From: Gnetum montanum
Lineage: Eukaryota > Streptophyta > Gnetopsida > Gnetales > Gnetaceae
Direction of reading: 5' to 3'
Assembly: GCA_015680685.1 (NCBI GenBank)
Contig: MNCI01034636.1
Coordinates: 601,617-665,616 of the forward strand
DNA length: 64,000 bases
Part shown: piece by piece, positions 1 through 12,080 of the stretch
How the letters are laid out: the number at the start of each line of letters is the position of its first letter
Numbering within the stretch: position 1 is the stretch's first letter
Notes under the pieces: generated by a model
What the model was told of the DNA's origin: nothing
Databases searched by the model: none
What the model saw: the letters and a program-made list of their open reading frames with translations, nothing else
Translations under genes and position numbers: made by a program

Positions 1-2080
1 CATTTTAACCAAGCTATGACACTAACACGAGCTTCCTGTTAGGTTCTCTAGAGTGTAGTTGAAGTGTTAGAATAAAAAATAATAAAACATGATGAGTTTC
101 AATCTGGAATTATTTTGTTGTTTGTTTTATGTTCTTTTTTTTTTCTGTCCCCTAAGATGTGTTAAGACTTTGATAATAATTATAATTTGGTAATCATAAT
201 AATCATTGACCTTCCCCCCCACCCCCCGCCAATGGTGTACAACATACCTCCAGTAGTGAAAGGGTTGAAAGAATGGTTGGATTGGCACATGCAATCGACA
301 TGTTTGGTGCTTAGAAAGAAGACTTGATGTAGGAAAATGGAAAATCTCCCCTAGCTTTGTGAAGAAACGGACAAATTTCAAAGGCATAATGCGGGTATAT
401 ATAGTATTTTTGTCTTACATCGACAAGGCCGCATAAACGAGGCTGTGTAAACATAGGTGGGTGTGTATACAGGGCCTAGTTGATGCAATTGTTCGATGGG
501 ATTGACTAGCATTGATAGATGAATTAAAAGTATAAAGCTGTGAATTGTAGCATAACACTGGGGGGATTCGAGAATGTCAAGACCAAAGAACAATATGAGA
601 GAAAAAGGAAGGAAAATTATAATTAAAGGAAGAGTTGAAGTTAGGAGAATATTAGAGTATGGAACTTGGTGGATGAAGGGTCATGTGATGGGTAGCACAG
701 AAATGATTGACCAACTATATCAAAGGGATATGAGCTTAACAAATGAAACCAAAGGATGTGCAAGTGGGTCCTCTCCATAGCAGGTAGTAGCTTCAGTAGC
801 CCTTGCACATTGTTAACATAGAAGTCCATGGGCCCTGTAGTTAATTAATGGTAATCGCAAGTTAATGCTCACATCCAGGAGAACCAACCAAAGAATTAGA
901 AGTTCTAGCAAAGTATGATAGACGTTCAAAACATAAAATTGGCAATGAGGTAAGTAATGGGAAGAAAATGATGGAGCAAATAGGAAGTGAAATGGAATTC
1001 CTAAGTTTGGTCACATGAAATCCCTTCTAAAGTGTATGATTATGTGACTGAAAGGATCCATCCTCAGTCCAGACCCAAAACCAACCACGCGTAGTGACAT
1101 CGCATCAACATTTGAAGACTAGTCTATTCCTTTGAGGCACAAGAATGTTCCCACAAACAACCACCACTCTAACATGAGTGAGAGATAGGAAGTGAAAAAG
1201 GGGCTAACTTAAAGGGGACAGAAAAAGTCCCATAACTAGTGCTTGTAGCCCGTTAGAGGTGGTCTAAGGGATGTGCTTTGAATTCCCATGTTTTTTTTTT
1301 GTTTTTTGTTTTTTCTTTCTAAGAGAACCACACCATGCAAAGACCCATGCAGTTTCACATGCATTTGGTCTAAGGGATGTGCTTTGAATCCTCATGTTTT
1401 GTTGTTTTTTTTTTTGTGAATGATGAGGACCACACTGTGCAAGGAAAAATGGCCATTTAACTTCTTGTTATGAGAGGATATGGAGTGGTAAGAAGTCTGT
1501 GAGGACACATGCTCATGTACAAGGGAATAGAAAAGTATGAAGAATGTTGCATTCCCCTTGAGGTTACATCTTATTCAAACCATTCGATTCACCTCAAGTC
1601 CAGAAACTATGCAAGTCACAAATTAATTAAAGCTATTTTTAATTGAAAGGGATTTGCATGTTTCCAAAATAAGGAAAACCATGGAGTGTATGGATGGGTG
1701 GATGACATGGACTCACTGCCTATTACATGAAATGAAAGTAGAACATGACTTCCTAGAACAACAATGCTAAGGCAAGAGCTAGATAGAATAGGCAAACCAT
1801 ATCATGCAAACCATCCGAAAGAGAAACAACCACACCAGTACATCCTGCGACAATAAGATAGCTTATAAATGAAAAGTATAAAATAATCAAAGGATAAGTA
1901 CGTATATACAGATAGAAATAATTAAAGAAAGAAAGAAAAAGTAAGTAAGAATGGTCAACGTCCTAACTATGTTGTAAAACAAAAAGGTGTAAAACAAACT
2001 TTCAAAAATAATTGAGGAGCCCATAGAGGTTGTTAGCATGGACGGTGGTCTCCCTCACAACTAAGCTGGGAGAAGAAGAT
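1..2080 (-). other. Noncoding 3' region of A1
   Basis: No gene is seen here. The stretch corresponds to the 3' untranslated part of the Athila-like element and aligns by eye with 31100-33000 of A2. It contains a local duplication of about 85-95 bases (about 1258-1345 and 1366-1445). Each copy has a TAAGGGATGTGCTTTGAAT motif followed by a long T tract and an ACCACAC...TGCAAG motif; A2 has one copy (about 32378-32440). The short open frames at the left edge show no recognisable protein. Confidence 0.5.
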
Positions 2081-3200
2081 CTAGAAAATGGAACGAGGTT
2101 GATTATGTGATGAGAGGGCAGTGACACTAGTTTGGTGGAGTTCATGGAAGCATTTTAATTATTGCATATTGACTAACTGTGTTTTCGTGGGATCCTCAAG
2201 TTTGTGTATAAGTTGGGCCCTAGACGGAAAGGTTTTAGAAATAATATAAGGTCCCTCCCATAGTGTTTGAAACTTAGTACATTTCGGTACATGTGTGGGG
2301 TTCCAGTAGAGTACCTTATCTCCATGTTAAAATGTTACCTTTTGAACCCTAAGATCATGACATTTCTTATTATAGGCCTTGTGTATTTCATTTGATGATA
2401 GGGCTACTAGTTGATTCTCATCTAGCACATTCAAGTTGATGAGTCGTTCTTGTTGTGCTAGTGATAAGTCAAGACCCAAGTCACTAGCGGTAGATAGTGT
2501 GTGGAGTTCTACCTAAATTGGAAGTTTTGGTAGTTTCCTATACACTAACTAGTAAGGAGAGTAGCTGATAGGAATTTTCCACTTTGAGCGATAGGCCTAG
2601 AGGACATCATTAAGTTTCATGCTCCAATCCCTCCTATACTTGCTAATGGTCCTAGTTAGGATCTTTGTAATCTCCCTACTTGTGACTTTGGCTTGTCTGT
2701 TGGCTTGGGGGTGATAGGGTGTTGTAAATTTATGTTCGACCCCCAAGTGCTGCATGAGTTTACAAAAAGTATTTCCCATAAAGTGAGTTCCATTATCCCA
2801 AATGAGTGCACTTGGAACCCCAAACCTGTTCATGATTTGTTGTTGGATAAATTGTGTGACGGTAGTTGAGGAATAGTCAGTGAAGGCTGTCACCTCTACC
2901 CACTTGGTACAGTACTCTACTGCGATGATGATATAAGCCTTTCCATTGGACATGGGTGCGATGGAACCCATGAAGTTGATGCCCCAAATATTAAAGGGTT
3001 ATAGTGGCTGGATCCACTGTTAAGATCCCTCCATTCATGTCATCATCCCACCATCTCATTGACATCATTTTTAGGAGCGGATGAACCATTTAGCATCTCT
3101 TAAGAGTGTAGGCCAATAATACCCTACAAGTAGGATCTTAATGACCATGCATCATCCAGAATAGTGGCCCCCACAAGGGCCTTCATGAGCATCTTGAAGG
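2080..3200 (-). pseudogene. A1 integrase pseudogene
   Basis: This is the remnant of a retroviral-type integrase that would insert element cDNA into the host genome. A zinc-binding remnant (histidines in AHEGPCGGHY, cysteines near 3050) is followed by the catalytic core at 2597-2971. The DDE triad is damaged. The first Asp, normally in VDYFTKW, is Glu in VEYCTKW. The second is kept in WDNGTHF. The third, Glu in QAEVTNRE, is Lys in QAKVTSRE. The C-terminal part, which reads like ND VLWAY...SPYxLVY in A2, carries three in-frame TAG codons at Trp or Gln positions. The protein cannot have been active. Confidence 0.8.
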
Positions 3201-3399
3201 GTGCGTAGTTTATCCTCATTAGGGATGCACCATCGAACCAAGCCATCCACACACATCTTGTAAAGGTGTCTGTTGATTTCCATTAAGTGCTTGGCCTTAT
3301 GAAGAAACTATTGCTTCTTCTGATGATCCCACTCCTTTGGTAACTCTTGTGTTAGAAGATAGGTAAGGATGTTGCTGAACCAAGTCAATCCTGTGGGTG

Positions 3400-3880
3400 T
3401 CTCCTTCATGATTACTCCAATGAAGAGGATTTCATTTGGGAATTGGTTGGAGAGTGGCTCGTCCTCCTCTGTGTTGTCCCATCATAACTGAAATAAGTGG
3501 TTAGCATCCACATTCTTAGTTCCCTTTTTGTCTACCATAGTAAGATTGAGTTCCTGACACCTTGTATCCAAGCACATAGTGTTAAAACTTTTCCAAGGTA
3601 AACACCACTACCATTAATTCCTTTATGGTGGTGATGTAATTGAGCTAAGCACCCACAATGCTTCAGCTTGCATAGTGGATGTAATATGGACTTCTCTGGT
3701 CATCCAACTATGTGAGCATGGCTCCCAATGCATAATTAGATGCCTCCTTCATGATGTGAAATGGTCTAGACCAGTCAAGTGCCCATAGAATTGGAGTCTC
3801 TATGAGTTTCCATTTTATTGTTTGGAATGCAAACTGACATTCCCTAGTCTAGACAAATAGAGCATCCTTCTTCGTTAGTT
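3400..3880 (-). pseudogene. A1 RNase H pseudogene
   Basis: Degraded RNase H domain lying between the RT fragment and the integrase on the minus strand. It is recognisable from the order and from pieces such as the region following PILWALDWSRPF and ELMVVVFTLEKF, which match the Ty3/gypsy RNase H pattern. Several in-frame stops, mostly TAG, interrupt it. It would have removed the RNA strand from the RNA-DNA hybrid during element replication. Boundaries are approximate. Confidence 0.55.
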
Positions 3881-5084
3881 CCACCAATGGTTTAGTGATC
3901 TTTGAGAAATTCTCAATGAAGCATTGGTAATAACCAATGTGTCCAAGGAATGACCAGACATCTTTTACAATGCCTAGTTGACTAGTGATTCCTTGGATAT
4001 ATTTGATTTTTTTAGGATCTACGTCAATCCTTGCTTGTAAAATTCGATGCCCCAGAACATTGCCCTCTTGGACCATAAAGTGGCTCTTTTGCTAGTTGAG
4101 CCGTAAATTAGCTTCCACACATCTTTTTAAAACTTTCTCAAGGTAGTCCAAGGCTTGTTCAAACATTGCTCCATAGGTAGAGAAGTCATCCATGAAAACT
4201 TCTACTCCATTGCCAATTTTTTGTTGAAAGATGCTAAGGATGAGGTGTTGGAAGGTTACAGGCACATTGCATAGGCCAAAGGACATCTTCTTATATGCAA
4301 AAGTCCCCCAAGGACTTGTAAATGTTGTGTTGGCCTAGCCTTCAGGCACGATTTGGATTTAGTTATAGCCACTATAACCATCCAAAAATATATAGTAACA
4401 ATGCCCCACAATAGTATCCAACACTTAATCCACAAATGGAAGTGGGAAGTGATCCTTGAAGGTTGCCATATTTAGTAATTGGAAATCTATATAGATTCTC
4501 CATTTGCCACCCTTCTTTGGCACAATAACGAATGGGCTAACCCATTCACTATCTACAATGGAATAGATGAACCCTACTTTTAGAAATTGTTCAATTTCAT
4601 CCTTGACAATTTGCTTCAGTTTGGGGTTCAATCATCTTTGTGGTTGTTGTCGTGGCTTCATGGATGGGTTGATATAAATCTAATGTTGGCATACCCTAGG
4701 GTCAACTCCTGTTGGTTCAAGATATGACCATGCAAAAGCAAGTACCCATTTGTTCACCATCTTTAGCAATCTCTTTTTTTGTTTAGAAGCAAGAGTGGCA
4801 TTGATGATTATCGACTTGCCATTCTGCAAGAATGCATATTCCAAATTGGCTGGTAAGGTTTTTAGTTCTAGGGGTTCCTGTCTAAAGCTTTTAGGGATTT
4901 GTAGCTTTCCCCAATCATCATTTTCATAAATAACAAGGACTATTTGATGGACCTTTTCCAATTCATTCATGCTTTTCATATAGGCACATACAAGGCCCTC
5001 AGATGGTTCCATGCATAAAGTGCTACTATCAGAGCCAGTGGTCAGCCGCTGGGTGCCTTCTTGATTTGTGACTACTATGTACAA
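3849..5084 (-). pseudogene. A1 reverse transcriptase pseudogene
   Basis: RT copies element RNA into DNA. From the minus-strand start there is an Athila-type linker (5084-4680, ending in a conserved AWSYLEPTGVDPRVCQH stretch), the RT fingers (4631-4425, with WVSPFVIVPKKGGKWRI), and the palm with its YxDD-type motif as FMDDFSTYG (4286-4092). The catalytic Asp pair is therefore present. The frame breaks near 4660, 4420 and 4090. Homologous to 34935-36060 in A2. Confidence 0.8.
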
Positions 5085-5089
5085 ACATC

Positions 5090-5740
5090 ATTGAATTTGT
5101 GATTCCTTAGCACACCAACTGCATGCTTGAATATATGTCTTCTTAGCATACCAAACACATAGTTGCACCTAGAGTCACTGTATGCGATGCATGGAACACA
5201 CTTCTTCTCAATCTTTTCAAAAGGATTTTCTTTTGAAATTTCAAGGGAAAGATCTCGGAGCCTCAATTGTGCATCCATTGTGCTAAGCTAGGCTCTCAAC
5301 ATGATTGGAAAATTCCCCTTGCAATTATCAACATGGATAACTAGGAAGTCAGTAGGATAGGACCACCCACAAATGATGGTCACAATATCTTCTACCAATC
5401 CTAAGGGAACAGTAATGGATTGGTCTACCATCTCAAGCCAAATGTTGCTTTTCTTCAATTGGGGTAGGTTCCAGGTCTTGTACATATCATGTGAAATCAA
5501 GTTGATGCCTAACCCTGAATCCAAAAGAGCTTTGCATGGCTCATTTCCTACCACTTGGAGGTATATGATGGGACTCCCCAGATCAATCAATTTCCGAGGA
5601 AGATGGCCTACCTTTATCCAGTTTTTCACAGTTTGTGTTAGCATGATGGTTTGTACTTTGGGAGGTGTTTGGCTTGAAGGTTGCTTAAAGGGTTGAATGG
5701 TGGAGGCGATTGGAGGTTCAAAGGCACTAGCCATAGGTGA
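5090..5740 (-). pseudogene. A1 retropepsin-type protease pseudogene
   Basis: Aspartic protease of the Ty3/gypsy polyprotein. The active-site motif is visible as ALLDSG (D-S-G), followed by a Gly-Ile-Asn-Leu-Ile stretch, and the downstream strand reads FPIMLRA. A long linker (5278-5075) with FEKIEKKC follows. A2 carries a close homologue at 36180-36690. In A1 the stop after IMLRA (near 5288) splits the domain from its C-terminal part. Confidence 0.75.
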
Positions 5741-6290
5741 ATGTGAATGTATGTTTGGGATATTGGGCTAGAAGAAAGGGTGTTTCCATGGTTTTGATTC
5801 CGGTCCACTTGGTAGAGAAGCTGGTTGTAAGTTGACAACCCTCATGGAATTACGTTGTTGTGGCTGTGGTGTATTTCTTCCTACATAGGTGGAGTAGGAG
5901 GTAGCTGAGTGGAGGGTTGACGAGTAGGTATGGCAAGAGAAGATGATGGAGGATAGTATAGATGTGGGTCCTCCCATCCCCCCAGGTGATGGAGAATTTA
6001 TTTGGAAGTATTCCAGGGGGTAGTAATGATTTTGAAATGGTGCGTGACTAGAAGAGTCCCGTGGGAAGACTGGTTGCTGAACGTAGTACCCATAAGGATT
6101 CGGCTACCGGTAAGGGTACTGCTACCTTGGAGGTGGCATCCCCCACAATTGTGGATTCTTCCATTGTTGGTAATACTCATAAGTTTGTGGTGGTTCTCCA
6201 CTTGGATAATATCCCTATTGCTAGTGGAACTACCTAGGATTGCCTTGTGAGGAGGGAATCGACACTGTGAAAATAGGTGCACACATATTT
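5740..6290 (-). pseudogene. A1 gag C-terminal remnant
   Basis: A low-complexity Pro/Gln/Tyr-rich stretch reads through on the minus strand in two or three frames with TAG interruptions at what look like Gln codons (for example in the run around PPPR-stop-QYPYR). This is typical of a gag tail before the protease. No zinc knuckle is visible. The reading ends abruptly near 6290, where homology to the A2 gag stops. Confidence 0.5.
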
Positions 6291-7650
6291 ATAGCGAGAG
6301 ACAAACTCTGCATTAATGAGGTTGTGTTAATGCATGGACAAATACGTCAATGGGGTCACATCACCATGGCCACATCAATGAGGCTCCGTTAACATGGCCC
6401 AGTCGATGTATCAACTAAACACTTCATCACACAAGGTTGGAAAAAGGGTTGAAAGGTAGTTTTAATTTAGATAAAGTGAAAAAGATAATTCGAGGCTACA
6501 TTAACACTACATCAATATTAGCATCAACATCACCCACAATACTTAGAAAAATTTTCATCTCTAAACTTTTTCAAGATCATCAAAAGTAATGCTCATATGC
6601 TTAGTTATGAGTCAAGATGATTCTTAGAGGCCTTGAGGAGCTAAAAATATATCTTGTAATGTTTTTTTTTTTTTTTGGCAATTTTGAGTACTTCAACTTG
6701 AATGTAATAATGTGAAACCACACTTGTCTTGGTCATTGTAAAATAGAAAAAGTGGATACAACACATACAACTTGCATAAGAACCCTCAAAAATTGAAAGA
6801 ATGGAAAGATTCTATTCACTTCAACTGAAATAAGAAAGAAAGAAAAGTTACAATGAGAGGCATTCATTCGTTTTTATAATTTTTTGATGAGGATTCTTGC
6901 CTCTTCAAGTATGGACCACAAGAAAGGCTCTTAGCCCCTTCTTGCACTTTTTGGAAATTTTTTGAATCCCTAACCTTTTAATTTCTTCATAAAAACATAT
7001 TTATAATAACTATTACATCAAAAGTAAACATCACAACATCAAAGAAAATACTACAACTACATCCTACTATACTCAACATCAAAAAAACACATGCATGATG
7101 GAGTTAGAAGATCCACACTCATAGTATTTTGAATAAATTTTTATTCATGTTTTTCTAATATCCCATTGTCTTTTTCATCATGTTCTGGATATCATTGTGA
7201 TTTTCTAATCTCTTTGTCACTTTTCTGTACTCTAAAATTTTGAGTTTCATTGAAAAGAATAGAAAACTTTGGAAAACCTTTGTTTTGATCTCTCATGGCT
7301 TTGACCTTTCTTCTAGTATAAATTATTGAAATTTGAAAGATTAATCCCTTAATGGGAATTCTAAAATTATATTAAAATTTGATAAAAATTAGATTGACCG
7401 TGAGTCATAGTATTACAGCATGAGTTGTGATATTCCAACATAAGATAACCATGGGTTGTAGTCTATTCACCATTATTTAACCATGGATCATGGTGAAAAA
7501 TTTAGAATTTTAGATCAAGTTCGAAAGCCTGTATCTTTAGTTTTATTTGCTTCTTTGATGTGATCTTGAACTTATTGGAAAATAATTAAAAAGATCTATC
7601 TACCTACAAACTTTCAACTCAATTGAAATTATATTATTAGTCAAATTTAA
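6291..7650. other. Noncoding stretch, possible LTR debris then AT-rich DNA
   Basis: No gene is seen. At 6305-6425 there are about three degenerate 27-base units of the type CATCAATGAGGCTCCGTTAAC, followed on the minus strand by a TATA-like CTATAAATA near 6290. A similar unit plus TATATATA lies near 385-450. This could be LTR promoter debris of the A1 family. From 6430 to 7650 the sequence is AT-rich without recognisable signals. Confidence 0.3.
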
Positions 7651-10186
7651 TGTTACACCCCATCCAAAGACAGTAGGTATGGTCATACACTTATGATTTA
7701 TAAATTACGTGTGGAGCCTTGGTGGGTTGTTGGGGATGAGTTAATGTATTTTATATGTTATGAGGTTTAGTCTTTATGTTAAAATTGAGGCATCTACACT
7801 CTAGCAATATGTTAAGTGATGTTCGAGTGTGGTTTTGGCATGTGAATGTGAAGAGTGTTTGATAAGGATTTTGTAGGTTCAAATAGAATTTAATTTGGAC
7901 TCCCCGTGTGATTGTTATGTACATTTTAAATGTAGGGTATTAGTTGGAAAGGGAATAAAAGAAATAAACTTATGAAAATAATTTCTTAAAAAAATAATAA
8001 TAAATAATTCAACGAAAAAAAAAAGGAAAAGTAAAAGTCATGTTAGGTTGCATGTGACATGCACTACCTCAGTATTGTTTTTTTTTTATTGTAACACAAG
8101 CATAAAAGTAATGTTAGGCATAAACTTTGTTTTTGTTTCTTTTTTTTCTTAACATGAAAAGAGACCCACTGCCCTTTTGTACCACCACTTCATAACATAA
8201 TTAGGTTTTCTCTGTTTTCTTTTGTTGGGGAAATAGAAATGCAGAGGAGTCTACTTTCTTCTATTTTTCTTTTTTCTTTCTTCTTCTGTTTCATATTTTT
8301 CTGAATTCTAAGCTTTTTGGATAGTTTTTGCTTACCCTAAACCTCGATTTTGGATTGTTGTGGTCATATCTACATAGGTGGAGAACTTTTTGGAAGTGAA
8401 ATAGAGTCTTGCCATATTTTTGAGGATTTTCTACTTGTTTTGACCTTTCTACCCAACAGTTTTAATTGGTGGGTTGTCTTTACCTTTTCCCTATATTTTT
8501 GTGCTGGATTAGTGTACATGATTATGCCATATGGGCATGTGGGGTAGATAGCTCAAGGATTACGCTTAGACATGTTATTTTGTATATTTCTTGGAATTGT
8601 TTGATTTTGGTTATGAATTTTGTATTAAGCTATATGCGATGTATGGGATGGTGTGGACTTGTAGAATAGGATATATGGTGTTAATGAGAGTCATATGATT
8701 GGAATATGTTATTTGTGGGGCCTATTGGGGCATGAGCATTTTTGGGAGTTATAATTCTTTCTGGTAGTAATTAAATATTATTATCAAACTTTGAACACAC
8801 ATAACTTTGCTTCTAGGAGTCCGATTTAGGTAAAATTACTGTTGTTGGGATCATTTTGGGAAGTACTTTCTAATCATGGGAGTATTTTTCTATTTGGGCA
8901 TATATCATTTTAAAGGTTATTATAGTGGTCATTTGTATATAATTGTTTTGCCATATCAAGGTATTCATGTTGTTTTGGTGAACTGTTATATTGTTTTCAT
9001 GGAATGAATATAATTGATAGGGGTGGATATGTGTGGTTATGTTTATGTGGTTGTGTTATGCTTATGACATGTGTTGGCTTAAGCTAGCAAGACTATGTAC
9101 ATGTTTTTACAATGATGTTTGTGATTCTCATTGGCAAGTGGTGCTAGCATGAGGGTGTGGACCAATTGGTGATGAGGCATCCTAAAGGTAGTATGGATTG
9201 ACTCCCACTGTGATGCATCGATGAAGCTCCTATCTCAGGCCTCATCCTAAGAGTGGAAGAGCATAGGTGTGTTCATCCCTATTGCCAGTCCTTCAAAAAG
9301 GCTAGTGGTTGCAGGTCACAGGTTGATAGACCCTAGCACTGGTTGGATAAATAAAAGGCTAATAAAATACCTACAGACAATGGCTATTATGAGTACTCAT
9401 GGCAACATTTCATATGCTACACTGAGCATGGATATGCTAGCCACCACATGGGCTATATATATGATAGTATCGAGTTGTGAGTCATATCGTTCATACTATG
9501 TGTTTTGATTGGATTATGATTGTATGGATCATGGACTATTTAATGGTATATCGTGGATATGATGACATGGATAGGAAAGATAATGTCAAGTCATGGCTTT
9601 ATCTGTGATTGTATGATAGTATGTTAGCATTATGGGTGATATGGTGTGTGTTGTTTTGAGCATGTGTAAGACTAACGGTTGTTGTAGGTTGTCTTGTACT
9701 CCACTCCTCTCCTCTAGTGTAGCACTTGTCGACCATCTAGTAGGGGAAATGTAAAGGCTTCCCACTCAACTATGTACTGGATTTATTTAATTATAGGTGA
9801 AAGGTGTAAGAGCTTAGATGAGCACAAAGAAGAAGAGTAGAGGAGGGGAAAATCTTTAGTGCTTGGTTAATGTATATTATCATGTATAGTAGTGTGGACT
9901 AGATATCATTGTATGAAAGTATTTGTACTCTTATATATATGATAATGATGTTTATGTGTTTTTTTGTAATTTAGCAGAGTAGTGCATATTTTTCTTTATG
10001 TAGAGACATGCATTTTTCTAACGCGATATGTATGTTTAGTTTTTGGTGTGGTAGGAAAGTTCTGTACTATTTGATCTTCTTTCATATCATGTATTCTACA
10101 CATCATTGGATTTAATTATCATGCTTTCATTCTACAATTACTTGATCCTAGGAACCACCCTACCCTAGCTAGGGCAAGGTGTTACA
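7651..10186 (+). repeat. 5' LTR of the Tekay-type element
   Basis: It begins TGTTACACCCC and ends GGTGTTACA, 2536 bases. It aligns along its length with 14759-17469. Relative to the 3' copy it lacks about 160 bases after the TCTTTATG near 7772 and about 33 bases near 9265, and has an extra dozen bases near 9215. Minor open frames inside it (8350-8669, 9269-9508) are not conserved as coding and are ignored. Confidence 0.93.
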
Positions 10187-10189
10187 TTG

Positions 10190-10204
10190 TGGTATTAGAG
10201 CTAG
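10190..10204 (+). other. Primer-binding site, initiator tRNA-Met type
   Basis: TGGTATTAGAGCTAG lies three bases after the 5' LTR. It matches the plant initiator tRNA-Met complement TGGTATCAGAGCCAG except for two C-to-T changes. Reverse transcription of the element would start here. Confidence 0.9.
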
Positions 10205-10265
10205 TTTACTTTGATGTTGTATGATGGTTGGGGTATTCACCCATTTGTGAATTTTGATTATAGTG

Positions 10266-11440
10266 ATGTATAGTAGGTGTGGTCATGATGCTGGTAGGGC
10301 CTGTAGACCAGAAGGGCCTAATGATGGACAAGAGCAACCTCCTCAAACATCTAGTAGTGGTCTTGTAAATAGGCAACTATAGCTTATACAACAATTGTTA
10401 CAAATCCTATAATAGCATGTTATAGCTAGTGATGCTCCCATTCCCATGATTAGGAAAGTGGAAAGTGGTAGTGGTAGTGGAGGCTCAAGAGAATCAAACA
10501 AGCAGCCTATCAATAGGGAACTAGTAGAGAAATTTTAGAAATTAGGATCTCCTAAATTTAATGTTACTAAAGATCCCACTATAGCTACAGAATTTTTGAA
10601 GGAATTGCAAAAGGATTTTGATTTGATGGACTATTCATCAACTGAACAAACTTACATGGCAATTTGTCAATTGGTTGGTACTACTCAGCATTGGTGGACA
10701 ACTAAAGAGTAGGCCAAGGGATGGACTGGTTAATAGGTGACATGGGATGATTTTCTAGCATCTTTCAGAGGTTGTTATGTGTCTACCCAATATGCATAGG
10801 CCAAGAAGGACAAGTTCTACTAGTTGTATCAGGGTAGTTGGTCTATGGCAAAGTATGATGCTTATTTCTTTGAGCTAAGTACTTATGTATCCCAGATGTA
10901 GACAGAAGCTTGAACATGGGTGAACAGGTTTGTTCAAGGTTTAACACCATCTTTGAAGAATCACCTGTTACTCTCAGATTGACTTCCTATGATGAAGCTA
11001 GAGCAGTAGTCATGGATTTAGAAAGGAGCTAGCAGGAAGATACAATGCATAGAGAGAGGCAATAGGGGTAGAAGAGAGGACCAACATCTGGAGAGAGACC
11101 TGGTCCCTCTAAGCAAGCTTGTGGCCATGGAGGATAGCACCCAACACCCACTTGTGGTCCTACTATTGGATCTAGCCATGGAGCTATTCTTTGTTATAGA
11201 TGTGGGCAACCTAGTCATTTGTAGAGGGATTGCTAGAATTTTTTTCCATGTGGGAAGCCAGTGCATCAAGCTCAAGAGTGCCCAAAGTAGGCAAGTAGTA
11301 ATGGAGAAGGCAAAGGCCAAGGATAGTGACCTCTAGTTCAAGGTGGACATGGAGCACCAATCACTCAGCCCAGAGGAGAGGACTAGAGGACTCAAGGACA
11401 AGTGTATGCCTTAACAAACTAGCCTTTGGACATGTAACCA
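10266..11440 (+). pseudogene. Tekay gag pseudogene
   Basis: Capsid-type protein that would package element RNA. I place the start at the ATG at 10266 (MYSRCGHDAGR). A retrotransposon gag core is visible around 10540-10960 (KFNVTKDPTIATEFLKEL; TQHWWTTKE; TWDDFLASFRG). Two zinc knuckles follow near 11195-11285, the first as CYRCGQPSHL-stop-RDC, the second as PCGKPVHQAQECP. In-frame stops are mostly TAG at apparent Gln positions (YA-stop-AKK, FY-stop-LYQ, QM-stop-TEA). There is a frameshift near 10950. Confidence 0.85.
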
Positions 11441-11449
11441 AACATAATG

Positions 11450-12080
11450 ATGGATATCGAAGGTATGATTTTTGGCTTTGATGTGTTAATGTTATTTGAT
11501 CTAGGTGCTAGCCATTCTTCCATAGATCCTACGATTGCACATCATGTAGCTCTTGTATGTCATTCTCTTTCTCCTAGGTTGATAGTGTCTTCTATTGGGG
11601 GTCATGAAACTTGAGTTGATCATGTGTGTATATGTGTGCTAGTAGAATTGGAAGGTGTGCAGTGCATTAGTGATTTACATGTTATGGATCTTAGGATATA
11701 TGATGTAATTTTGGGGATGGATTGGTTGTCACAGTTCAATGCTAGTTTGGACTATCGACAAAAGCTCCTACAACTACAATCAGTTGATGGTGTTATGATT
11801 GCGCTACAAACTCATCTAAGGGTTGTGCACCTAGATTTGGCCTCCTCTCAGATGTATTATAGGATGCTTCAAAAAGGATATGCATGCTTTGTGGCTACAA
11901 TCTATAAAATAGATATGGTAGAGATAGATCAAATTCTTGTGGTTCATGAATTCTCTGATCTATTCCAATTAGAATTACTAGGTTTGCCACTAAGGCTAGA
12001 TATTGAGTTCAAGATCAAACTTAAACCTAGTACAAAGCCTATTTCAAAGGCTCCACATAGGATGTCTCCATTGAGCTAGC
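11450..12080 (+). pseudogene. Tekay protease pseudogene
   Basis: Retropepsin-type aspartic protease that would process the polyprotein. The active site should read FDSGASHSF. Here it is FDLGASHSS (Asp codon 11498-11500), so the D-S/T-G motif has become D-L-G. The flap and C-terminal signature VILGMDWLSQFNASLDY is intact at about 11707-11760. A TGA after GGHET (about 11610) splits it. The frame then runs open from 11624 to the stop at 12079, into the start of RT. Confidence 0.85.

Larger units (their letters stand above)
1..6290 (-). mobile_element. Truncated Athila-like Ty3/gypsy element A1
   Basis: On the minus strand the order is gag tail, protease, RT, RNase H, integrase and a long noncoding 3' region, which is the Ty3/gypsy order. 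The RT and the linker before it match the Athila pattern (NPKLKQ..., then KDHFPLPF). The noncoding part at about 1050-1210 is similar to 32140-32290 in element A2, so the two belong to the same family. By analogy with A2 the 3' LTR would lie off the left edge of the window. The 5' LTR and most of gag are missing beyond about 6290. All reading frames are broken. Family assignment is fairly firm; the end positions are not. Confidence 0.75.

Noticed and set aside
1-840. Genes in the overlapping open frames at the left edge
   Set aside because: Four overlapping short frames on both strands without domains; the area aligns with noncoding 3' sequence of the A1/A2 family further right.
8350-9508. 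Open frames inside the Tekay 5' LTR
   Set aside because: They are short, and the equivalents in the 3' LTR differ in length and frame, so they are not conserved coding.
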